The position numbers were made by a program, and so were the translations under genes. Positions 8,796 to 16,172 of a DNA stretch of 64,000 nt are shown piece after piece; position 1 is the stretch's first letter, and the number at the start of each line of letters is the position of its first letter. The DNA comes from Streptomyces niger (GTDB lineage: Bacteria > Actinomycetota > Actinomycetes > Streptomycetales > Streptomycetaceae). The stretch lies in the NCBI RefSeq assembly GCF_000718305.1, contig NZ_JOFQ01000010.1:62001-126000 (forward strand), written 5' to 3'. The notes beneath the pieces were generated by a model. The model saw nothing but the letters and a program-made list of their open reading frames with translations, was not told the origin of the DNA and ran no database searches.

Positions 8796-9323
8796 ATGGC
8801 CGGCAGAAGAGCGGCGGCGTCCACCCTCGCCGCCGGCGCCCTCACCGCGACGGTCGCGCTGTACATGGCCCTCGTCGCCTTCGGCAACATCACCGACTTC
8901 GACACCAACCGCGCGTTCGTTCAGCACGTTCTCGCGATGGACACCACCTTCAAGGACCCGGACCTGATGTGGCGGGCCGTCACCTCCCGCTCGCTGCAGG
9001 ACGGCGCCTACATCGCAATCATCGTCTGGGAGACCGCCGCCGCCCTCGTGCTCGTCGCGGCCAGCGTCCTGTGGGCGCTGCGCCGGGACCGGGCCCGCCG
9101 GCTCAGCGCCCTCGGCCTGCTGATGGTGCTGCTGCTCTTCGGCGCCGGCTTCCTCGCGATAGGCGGCGAGTGGTTCGCGATGTGGCAGTCCAAGGACTGG
9201 AACGGCCTGGAGGCCGCCACCCGCAACATCGTGCTCGCCGGCCTCGCCCTCCTGGTCGTCCAGCTGACCCCGCCGGCGGCCGCACGCACGGCGGCGACCC
9301 GATCGGACCCCCGCGTGGAATAG
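8796..9323 (+). CDS. DUF2165 family membrane protein
   Basis: A 175-residue protein with four predicted membrane helices: an N-terminal helix, one at about residues 70-90 (DGAYIAIIVWETAAAL), one around LGLLMVLLLFGAGFLAIGGEW and a last one near IVLAGLALLVVQLTP. The segment FGNITDFDTNRAFVQHVLAMDT is characteristic of DUF2165. Function is unknown. The ATG at 8796 has the purine-rich sequence AGGAG about 25 bases away but no close ribosome site, so the exact start is moderately certain. Confidence 0.83.
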   Translation: MAGRRAAASTLAAGALTATVALYMALVAFGNITDFDTNRAFVQHVLAMDTTFKDPDLMWRAVTSRSLQDGAYIAIIVWETAAALVLVAASVLWALRRDRARRLSALGLLMVLLLFGAGFLAIGGEWFAMWQSKDWNGLEAATRNIVLAGLALLVVQLTPPAAARTAATRSDPRVE

Positions 9324-9351
9324 CCACTCCGACGCGTCCGTTGCCCCGGGT

Positions 9352-10296
9352 ATGCGAGCAATCGGAGTGGAAGAATACGGCGGACCCGACGCACTGCGGG
9401 TCCTGGACGTGCCGGAGCCGCAGCCCGGCTCCGGCGAGGTGCGCATCCGGGTGCACGCCGTGGCGGTGAACCCCACGGACACCCTGCTGCGGGCCGGCGC
9501 GCACGCGCAGCGGCTCGCCGACCGCGAGCCGCCCTACGTGCCGGGCATGGACGCGGCCGGTGTGATCGACCGGCTCGGGCCGGACAGCGACGGCCGGCTC
9601 ACTGTCGGGCAGCGGGTGGTCGCCGTGGTCGTGCCCACCGGGCCGCGCGGCGGCACGTACGCGGACAAGATCGTGGTGCCGGCCGCCTCGGTGGTGCCGG
9701 CCCCGGAGGACGTGGCCTTCACCGCGGCCTCGACCCTGCTGATGAACGCGCTGACCGCCCGGCTCGCGCTGGACGAGCTGGGCCTCTCAGCAGGTGACAC
9801 GCTCGCCGTGATCGGCGCCGCGGGCGCCCTCGGCGGGTACGCGATCCAGCTGGCGAAGGCCGACGGGCTGCGGGTGATCGCGGACGCCAAGCCGGCCGAC
9901 GAGAAGCTGGTCCGCGAGCTGGGCGCCGACGAGGTCGTGGAGCGCGGCGACGACGTCGCGCAGCGGATCCGGGAGCTGGTGCCGGACGGCGTGCCCGGGC
10001 TCGTGGACTCGACGCTGCAGGGCGAGAAGCTGTTCGGCGCGCTCGCCGACGGCGGCCGGATGACGGTGTTCCGTGGCTGGTCGGGCGGTACGGAGCGGGG
10101 CATCGAGGTACGCCCCGTGCTGGTCTCGGACTTCGCCACCGACACCGCGCGCCTGGACCGGCTGGCCCGCCAGGCCGAGGAGGGCGTGCTCACGCTGCGG
10201 GTCGCGGAGGTCTTCCCGGCGGAGCGGGCGGCCGACGCGCACCGGCTGCTGGAGGCCGGCGGGGTGCGCGGCCGCCCGGTGATCGACTTCTCCTGA
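9352..10296 (+). CDS. Quinone-oxidoreductase-like NADP-dependent dehydrogenase
   Basis: A 314-residue zinc-independent medium-chain dehydrogenase/reductase. It starts MRAIGVEEYGGPDALRVLDVPEP and has a GroES-like N-terminal domain. The NADPH-binding Rossmann motif VIGAAGALGGYAIQLAK begins near residue 152. The catalytic-zinc cysteine and the GHE motif of alcohol dehydrogenases are absent, so quinone or enal reduction is more likely than alcohol oxidation. It stands alone between the DUF2165 gene and a strong bidirectional terminator. Confidence 0.88.
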   Translation: MRAIGVEEYGGPDALRVLDVPEPQPGSGEVRIRVHAVAVNPTDTLLRAGAHAQRLADREPPYVPGMDAAGVIDRLGPDSDGRLTVGQRVVAVVVPTGPRGGTYADKIVVPAASVVPAPEDVAFTAASTLLMNALTARLALDELGLSAGDTLAVIGAAGALGGYAIQLAKADGLRVIADAKPADEKLVRELGADEVVERGDDVAQRIRELVPDGVPGLVDSTLQGEKLFGALADGGRMTVFRGWSGGTERGIEVRPVLVSDFATDTARLDRLARQAEEGVLTLRVAEVFPAERAADAHRLLEAGGVRGRPVIDFS

Positions 10297-10324
10297 CGGC
10301 CACTGCACGGCTGACCCACCGTCA

Positions 10325-10356
10325 GGCCCCGCCCGCCGTGCCGTGCGGGCGGGGCC
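10325..10356. terminator. Bidirectional intrinsic terminator
   Basis: A perfect 12-base-pair GC stem (GGCCCCGCCCGC with its complement) and an 8-base loop lie exactly between the convergent genes ending at 10296 and 10361. There is no long U-tract, as is usual in Streptomyces. Confidence 0.75.
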
Positions 10357-10360
10357 CCGG

Positions 10361-11563
10361 TCACCACTCGATGCGGTAGGACGTCAGCCAGTTCGCCGCG
10401 CCGGCCTCGCTGCGGCGGGCGCGGTGCGGCAGCACGGTGTCGCGGACGACACGGCGTACGGGGCCCACCGTGGTCCGCCGGACCATCTGCGCGCTGGCCG
10501 CCACGACCTTCTCCACGCGCTCGCGGCGCAGCTCCTCGTACGCCTTGAAGGCGCGGCGGTTGCCGGCCTGGTCGCGCAGCGACTTGGCCAGCACGATGGC
10601 GTCCTCGATGGCCATGGAGGCGCCCTGCGCCGCGTTCGGCGCCGCGGCGTGCGCGGCGTCCCCGATGATCACCATGGTGTCGGTCCACCAGCGCGGGGTG
10701 GAGGCGATGTCGTAGGCGTTGGAGCCGACGATGGTCTCGCCGGTGGACCTGATGATGTCGGCGGCCGGGGTGTTGTCCTCCTCGAAGAGCGCGGCCAGCC
10801 GGTGCCGCCACTGGTCGGCGGCGGTCCCCGCCAGGTCCTCGCGGGAGAGTTCGGGGCCCGGCGCGTTGGCGAACCACCAGGTCTCGCCGTCCGGCGCGCG
10901 GGTGCAGCCGAAGAACGCCTTCTTGCCGAAGATCATGCTGTACGTGCCGTGTTCCGGGGCGTTCTTCGCGTCGCGGGTGTAGCCGCAGACGGTGTTCTGG
11001 CCGGTGTACCGGGGCCGGGCCGCGGCCGGGTCGATGAGCTTGCGGGTGACGGAGTGGATGCCGTCGGCGCCGATGAGCAGGTCGCCCTCGGCGCGGGTGC
11101 CGTCGGAGAAGGTGGCGACGATCCGGCCGTTCTCCACGGTCTCGGCGGCCACCAGCCGCTTCCCGTGCTGGACGGCGATGCCGCGGCGGGTCGCCTCGTC
11201 GTGCAGCACCCGGTACAGCGTGGCGCGGCGCATCGTGCGAGGGCCGGGCCCGTCCGGCGCGCCGCCCTCCGCTTCGGCGTGCCGGCCGTCGACCCCGGCC
11301 ATCGGGCGCTCGCCGAGCCGCTTGCCCGTGTTGCTGAGGAACTCCACCCGGCCGGCCGGGAAGGAGTTCTCGACGACGGGCCCGTCGGCGTCGATGACGC
11401 GCAGCGCCGCCAGGCCGTTCTCGAAGAGGACGAGGAAGGCCCCGACGTCGTCGGCACCGCTCGCGTACGCCTCGAAGACCTCCGAATCGATGCCGGCTTT
11501 CTGCAGGGCCATCGCGGACACCGCTCCCGCGATGCCACCACCGATGATCAGGGCGTGGGTCAT
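10361..11563 (-). CDS. FAD-dependent monooxygenase
   Basis: A 400-residue class-A flavin monooxygenase. The N-terminal dinucleotide fold reads ALIIGGGIAGAVSAMALQKAG, the DG motif region LLIGADGIHSVTRK is at about residue 160, and the second FAD motif is IIGDAAHAAAPNAAQGASM, with the usual P-x-x-G-Q-G loop altered to PNAAQGA. These enzymes hydroxylate aromatic or polyketide substrates with NAD(P)H and O2; the substrate is unknown. The ATG at 11563 has GGAG at correct spacing and starts directly with the Rossmann strand, so the longer upstream reading is rejected. Confidence 0.9.
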   Translation of the reverse strand: MTHALIIGGGIAGAVSAMALQKAGIDSEVFEAYASGADDVGAFLVLFENGLAALRVIDADGPVVENSFPAGRVEFLSNTGKRLGERPMAGVDGRHAEAEGGAPDGPGPRTMRRATLYRVLHDEATRRGIAVQHGKRLVAAETVENGRIVATFSDGTRAEGDLLIGADGIHSVTRKLIDPAAARPRYTGQNTVCGYTRDAKNAPEHGTYSMIFGKKAFFGCTRAPDGETWWFANAPGPELSREDLAGTAADQWRHRLAALFEEDNTPAADIIRSTGETIVGSNAYDIASTPRWWTDTMVIIGDAAHAAAPNAAQGASMAIEDAIVLAKSLRDQAGNRRAFKAYEELRRERVEKVVAASAQMVRRTTVGPVRRVVRDTVLPHRARRSEAGAANWLTSYRIEW

Positions 11564-11619
11564 GACGCTCCAAGGTCGGACGGCCGGTCTCCGGGGCGCG
11601 TGGCCTGCGCCCCGGCGGC

Positions 11620-11661
11620 GGGTGCGGCCCCTCGGCGCCTGTGTCCGAGGGAGCCGCACCC
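11620..11661 (-). terminator. Terminator downstream of the CYP102-type gene
   Basis: A 16-base-pair GC stem with one bulged base (arms at 11620-11635 and 11645-11661, 9-base loop) follows the stop of the P450-reductase gene by about 140 bases on the minus strand. It precedes the FAD monooxygenase gene. Confidence 0.6.
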
Positions 11662-11798
11662 GTCGCACGGGTCCACCTTGGCGCGCCGGGCGCGCGGGGG
11701 CCAGAGCAGGAACGGGCATGTCGGCCGCACGGCCGCACTTCTCGTCGTACGAGTTCCGGTCCCCGCCGGCCGCGTCAGCCCCCGCGCGCCCCCGTGGA

Positions 11799-14700
11799 TC
11801 AGCTCGCCGCGTACACGTCCTCGATGTAACGGCCCTCCGTGGTCAGCCCGGTGAGCCAGGCCTCGGCGTCCTCGGCGGTGCCGCCCCCGTACCGGACGTA
11901 CAGCTCCCGGAAGGCGTCGCGTACGCCCGGTGCCATACGGCTGCCGTCGCCGCAGACGTACACCCGGGCCCCCGACTCCAGCAGTTGCCAGACCTCTTCG
12001 CCGTCGGCGGCGATGCGGTGCTGGACGAACCGGCGGCCGTCCTCGGGCCGTTCGCTGAAGGCCGGGCGCACCCCGACGACACCGGCGGCCTCGGCGGCGC
12101 GCAACTCCTCGGCGTGCAGGAAGTCCGCGTCGGGCGCGTCGCAGCCGAAGAAGAGCAGCGCCGGGGCGAGCGGTCCGGTGGCCGCCGTGCGGTCGGCGAC
12201 GGCGCCGCGGAAGGGCGCCAGGCCGGTGCCGGCCGCCACCATGATCACCGGGGTGGGATCGGCCGGATCGATGCGGAAGGCGTCCCGGCACGGCTGCACG
12301 CGGGCGAGCACGGTGTCCCCCGCCTTCAGGGTGTGCAGATGGCTCGAACCGGTGCCACCGGGCAGCAGCGAGACCATCAGGTCGGCGTGGCGGCCGTCGG
12401 CCGCCGGGGAGGACGAGACGGAGTAGTGCCGGGTCCGCATCGGCGGCAGCAGGTCCAGCACCACCGGCCAGGGCAGCGCGCCGCGCAGCGCGGGGTACGC
12501 CTCGATCAGCTCCAGCGTCGTACGGGTGTCGTCCCCGGCGGGTGCTTCGAGGGCCGCGCGCTCGGGCGGGCAGGGGTTGTGCGCGGCCAGCAGGGCCCGC
12601 TGATCGGCCGTGGGCCGGGCGTTCAACTCCAGGTGGTGGGTGAGGAGTTCGCGCACGGTCAGCGGGCGGTCGACGGGCAGCGCGGTGCGGCCGGCGCCCG
12701 GCTGCCGAATGCTCAGCACGGCCGCCGGGTCGACGCCGAGCGCCTGCGTGGCGCGGGCGACCCGCTCCGGTGTGTTGGCGGGCAGCACGCTCAGGTGGTC
12801 GGCGGTGCGGTAGGTGACGCCCTCGGGCAGGGCGAGCCGCAGGAACCGCTTCTTGCGCGGGTAGCCCTCGGCGGTCAGGTCGTACGCCTCGGTGACGGTC
12901 ATTTCGGTGAGGCCGTGCCGGGCGGCGAGGGCGTCCAGCGGGCCGCCGGTGATCTCGGTGACGGTGCACGCGGCCTCTTCAGGCGCAGCGGTGGCGCCGA
13001 TGCTCGCCGGGTCGCCGTACCGGGTCAGCAGCTCGGTGCGGAGCGCGGTCGTGAAGTCCTTGACGGTGCCGGCCATGTCGCCGGAGGCGTCGGCCTCGGC
13101 GCGCGGCAGCAGCCGGTCGCCGCCGAGCGCGGCCAGCCGGTCGTCCAGCAGGGTGGGGACGCGCTGGTAGGTGGCGGCCCAGTTGCGGTCGCCGACGCCG
13201 AGCACGGCGAACGGCACGCCGTGCGCGGCCCCTTCGGGCGCCTCCTCCAGCCAGGCCACGAAGGCGGCCGCGTCGTCGGTGGGGCGGCCGTTGTAGGACG
13301 CGGCCACGAGCACCACCGGACGGTCGGCGGGCAGCCCGCCCGCATACGTGTCCAGCGGCGCGACCTCGGTGGCGCAGCCCAGCGAGGCCGCCTCGTCGGC
13401 CAGCCGCTCGGCGAAGTCCTTGCAGGTGCCGTAGTTGGTGCCGTGCAGGAGCAGCAGGCCGGTGTCCTGGTGGACGCGGGTGGGCAGCCCGTCGTCCACG
13501 GCGGGCCCTTCCTCCGCCGCGCCCGTGCCGGGCAGCACGGCGAGCGCCGCGCGGTCGGCCGCACGATGGGCGGCGGACCGCTCGGCGAGCCGGACCGTGA
13601 AGCCGTCCGGCTTCAGCGTCAGCGTCTCCTTGATGCTCAGCGCGTAGTCGCCGTGGTCCTCGAAGCGGTAGCGGTGCACCAGGAGGGCCAGCAGCATGGT
13701 CGCCTCGTGCAGCGCGAACTGCCGCCCGATGCAGGCGCGTTCACCGGTGCCGAAGGGCTTGTACGCGTGCGGGGAGCGGGCCGCCTCCGCCTCGGGCGAG
13801 AACCGCGCCGGGTCGAACAGCTCGGGGTTGTCGCCCCACACCGGGTCGCGGTGGAGCATCGGGGTGAGGACCGTGAAGATCTCCCCGGCCTTGACCGCGT
13901 ACCGGCCGCCGAGCACCGTGTCCGTCTTCGCGCGCCGGCTGAACGCGGCCGCGGTGGGCCACAGCCGCAGCGCCTCGTTGAGCACCTGCCGGGTGAAGGC
14001 CAGCTTGCCGATGTCCTCGAAGGACGGGTCGGGGTCGGTCGCGTCACCGAACAGCTCGTCGGCCTCACGGCGCGCCAGCCGCAGCGCGACGGGGTCCTTG
14101 AGCAGGTGGTACAGCGCGAAGGAGAGCGCACCGGAGGTGGTCTCGTGACCGGCGATCAGGAACGTGATGACCTGGTTGCGGATGTTCGCCGTGTCCAGCG
14201 TCGTACCGTCCACCGGGTGCGGCGCGTCGAGCATCAGCCCCAGCAGGTCGTCGGCCGTAGGGGTCTCCCCGGCGGAGCCAGGGGAAGTGTCTCCGGAGGC
14301 GGTGCGCGCACTGATCACCTCGTCCACCACCGACGCGAGGTAGTCGGCGTCGGCGCGGAACGCCTCGTCCTTCTCGGAGTAATCCACGCCCGGCTTACGT
14401 GCCAGCCGGGTCATGCTCCATTCGAGGCAGCGCACCATCGCGTCCACGAAGGGGTGCGGCTGCTCCCGCCCGAAGGACTCGAAGTCGAAGCCGAATCCGG
14501 CGAGCCCGATGGTGTCCAGCGTCATCCGGGTCATGTCCTCGGGCACGTCCACCGGCGCGCCGTCGGCGATCCGCCGGTCCCAGCTCGCCATCAGCCGGCG
14601 GGCGACCGCGAGCATCGCCGGGTGGTAGGTGCGCATCGAGCCCAGCGCGAAGGCGGGCATCAGGATGTCGTGCGCCTTGGCCCAGTTGGGCTCGTCGTTG

Positions 14701-14993
14701 TAGGCGGTGAAGAGCCCGTCGGCGGCGAACTCCCGGACGTTCTCCAGCGCCGGCCCGATGGCCTTCTCGAAGCGCGTCTCGTCGGCCAGCTCGGTGACCA
14801 GGTCGACGGAGGTGACGAAGGTGGCGTCCCGGCCGTGCAGCCGGCGTCGGAAGATCGGGCCGTGGTCGCGGGCGATGCCCATGGCCCGCTGGAGGGGGGT
14901 ACGGGAGAGACCGGCGGCCGTGATGTCCACCACGGGGATGCCGTCGTCGCCGAGGGTGACGGTGTCGGCGCTCTGCAGCTGCGTGTCGCTCAT
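11799..14993 (-). CDS. Self-sufficient cytochrome P450 / NADPH-P450 reductase (CYP102-type fusion)
   Basis: A single 1064-residue chain like P450 BM3. The P450 domain (about 1-470) has the I-helix LIAGHETTSGAL and the haem loop FGTGERACIG with Cys421. A flavodoxin/FMN domain (about 500-650) starts with the phosphate loop LLLHGTNYGTCKDFAERLA. The FAD/NADPH domain (about 680-1064) has RHYSVSSSP, VAAGTGLAPFRG and YVCGDGSRMAPGV. The chain ends EDVYAAS, with Tyr where BM3 has the FAD-stacking Trp. Family members hydroxylate or epoxidise medium- to long-chain fatty acids. A PAS-LuxR gene diverges from it and an ACTGCA dyad lies between. Confidence 0.95.
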   Translation of the reverse strand: MSDTQLQSADTVTLGDDGIPVVDITAAGLSRTPLQRAMGIARDHGPIFRRRLHGRDATFVTSVDLVTELADETRFEKAIGPALENVREFAADGLFTAYNDEPNWAKAHDILMPAFALGSMRTYHPAMLAVARRLMASWDRRIADGAPVDVPEDMTRMTLDTIGLAGFGFDFESFGREQPHPFVDAMVRCLEWSMTRLARKPGVDYSEKDEAFRADADYLASVVDEVISARTASGDTSPGSAGETPTADDLLGLMLDAPHPVDGTTLDTANIRNQVITFLIAGHETTSGALSFALYHLLKDPVALRLARREADELFGDATDPDPSFEDIGKLAFTRQVLNEALRLWPTAAAFSRRAKTDTVLGGRYAVKAGEIFTVLTPMLHRDPVWGDNPELFDPARFSPEAEAARSPHAYKPFGTGERACIGRQFALHEATMLLALLVHRYRFEDHGDYALSIKETLTLKPDGFTVRLAERSAAHRAADRAALAVLPGTGAAEEGPAVDDGLPTRVHQDTGLLLLHGTNYGTCKDFAERLADEAASLGCATEVAPLDTYAGGLPADRPVVLVAASYNGRPTDDAAAFVAWLEEAPEGAAHGVPFAVLGVGDRNWAATYQRVPTLLDDRLAALGGDRLLPRAEADASGDMAGTVKDFTTALRTELLTRYGDPASIGATAAPEEAACTVTEITGGPLDALAARHGLTEMTVTEAYDLTAEGYPRKKRFLRLALPEGVTYRTADHLSVLPANTPERVARATQALGVDPAAVLSIRQPGAGRTALPVDRPLTVRELLTHHLELNARPTADQRALLAAHNPCPPERAALEAPAGDDTRTTLELIEAYPALRGALPWPVVLDLLPPMRTRHYSVSSSPAADGRHADLMVSLLPGGTGSSHLHTLKAGDTVLARVQPCRDAFRIDPADPTPVIMVAAGTGLAPFRGAVADRTAATGPLAPALLFFGCDAPDADFLHAEELRAAEAAGVVGVRPAFSERPEDGRRFVQHRIAADGEEVWQLLESGARVYVCGDGSRMAPGVRDAFRELYVRYGGGTAEDAEAWLTGLTTEGRYIEDVYAAS

Positions 14994-15036
14994 GACTCCA
15001 CAGTGACCGGCCCGGTGTGCCGCGCTCCCCGCGGTA

Positions 15037-15054
15037 ACTGCATGATTGTGCAGT
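15037..15054. promoter_or_regulatory. Dyad between the CYP102-type gene and the PAS-LuxR gene
   Basis: ACTGCA-N6-TGCAGT is an interrupted palindrome centred about 53 bases upstream of the P450-reductase ATG and about 95 bases upstream of the regulator ATG. It lies in an AT-richer patch. A dyad of this kind in a shared promoter region is a plausible site for the adjacent LuxR-type HTH protein, but binding is not shown. Confidence 0.45.
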
Positions 15055-15139
15055 GTTTTCTTCCGTACGGGCCTTGCGGTCCGGCCGAAGATGATCATTG
15101 CGGCGCGGCGCCGGGCCGGCCGCCGAGCGGAAGGGTGCG

Positions 15140-15844
15140 ATGGACGCAGGGGACGAGAAGAACGGGTGCCGCCGGTCGATGGGTGACGACCTCTTCGCGC
15201 ACCCGGGGGTGCCCGGCCCGGCGGCCGCGCCCTGGCACAACTACTTCCTCATCCTGCTGGACCGGATGCCGCTGCCGGTGGCGGTCTGCCGCGCCGACGG
15301 CGAGGTCCTGATCGCCAACCCGGCGATGGCCTCGGTCTGGGGTACCACCCGGGGCCAGCTGCGCGGCCGCAACCTCCTGGACCACTTCCGCCCCCGGGCG
15401 ATCTCGCAGGTCGGCCGGCTCGTGGAGGCCGTACGGATGGGCCGCCGCTCCCGCTACCCCGTCGAGGTCCGATGGCGCGAGGGCGCGGCCGGGCCCGAGC
15501 GCGAGGGCATGCTCACCCTGGATCCGGTGGGCGATCCCTCAGACGAGCCGCCGGCCCTGCTCGCCATCCTCCGCGTCCACGAGTCCCGCCCGGCACCGCC
15601 ACCCGCCGCGCAGGTCAGCCCCGTCGAGTCGCGCATCCTCGCGCTCGCCGCCGCCGGCGCGACCACGGCCGCCATCGGCAAGGACCTCGGCCTCACCGTC
15701 GACGGCGTCAACTACCACCTGACCCGGCTGACCCGCCGCTACCGCGTCCCCAACCGCACCGCCCTGATCGCCCGCGCCTACACCCTCGGCCTCCTCTCCC
15801 CCACCGCCTGGCCCCCGGCCCCGGCGGACGACGAGGACGGCTGA
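15140..15844 (+). CDS. PAS domain LuxR-type transcriptional regulator
   Basis: A 234-residue regulator. A PAS sensory domain covers about residues 25-135 (PLPVAVCRADGEVLIANPAMASVWG, ending with a strand containing MLTLDPVG). A C-terminal GerE/LuxR-like helix-turn-helix covers about 160-220 (SPVESRILALAAAGATTAAIG, then a recognition helix with VDGVNYHLTRL). This PAS-LuxR layout resembles regulators of secondary metabolism in Streptomyces. AAGGG lies 5 bases upstream of the chosen ATG. Its divergent position makes the CYP102-type gene the first candidate target, and the dioxygenase fusion downstream the second. Confidence 0.87.
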   Translation: MDAGDEKNGCRRSMGDDLFAHPGVPGPAAAPWHNYFLILLDRMPLPVAVCRADGEVLIANPAMASVWGTTRGQLRGRNLLDHFRPRAISQVGRLVEAVRMGRRSRYPVEVRWREGAAGPEREGMLTLDPVGDPSDEPPALLAILRVHESRPAPPPAAQVSPVESRILALAAAGATTAAIGKDLGLTVDGVNYHLTRLTRRYRVPNRTALIARAYTLGLLSPTAWPPAPADDEDG

Positions 15845-16172
15845 GAGCCGCCGGGCGGGCCGGTACGACGACCGCGGCGTCCGCTCCCCGTACGGTTGCC
15901 GGACGCCGGGCTGGACGCCGGTGACCGCAGTGGCACCGCCGTCCGGCCGCCGCGTCCACCCCCGGATCGGCCCTCCCGCCGAGCCGGCCCGGGCACCTCG
16001 CGCACCGCACCCCGCTGTCCAGCGGCGGCCGGGCGGGCGGTCCGGGACGGCGCCGTGGCCGGCCCGCCGGCCGCCCCGAGCGCGGCACAATCGGCCCGAA
16101 TCGGCCCCTGCCGGGTCGCGTGCGGGCGAGTAGCGTCGGGCGCCCTTCTTCCCGTACGGAGGGTGCGGACCC
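15845..16172. other. Intergenic region, no gene seen
   Basis: No credible coding sequence is seen in these 328 bases. The region is very GC-rich. It contains a small hairpin at about 16057-16072 (GGCCGG-N4-CCGGCC) that could end the regulator transcript. GGAGGG at 16158-16163, a ribosome site, lies just before the fusion gene ATG. The promoter of the fusion gene must lie here. Confidence 0.5.

Noticed and set aside
10992..15311. 1439-codon open frame on the plus strand
   Set aside because: It is antisense to the CYP102-type gene, which has every expected motif. The antisense translation has no recognisable domain. Long shadow frames are normal in DNA of this GC content.
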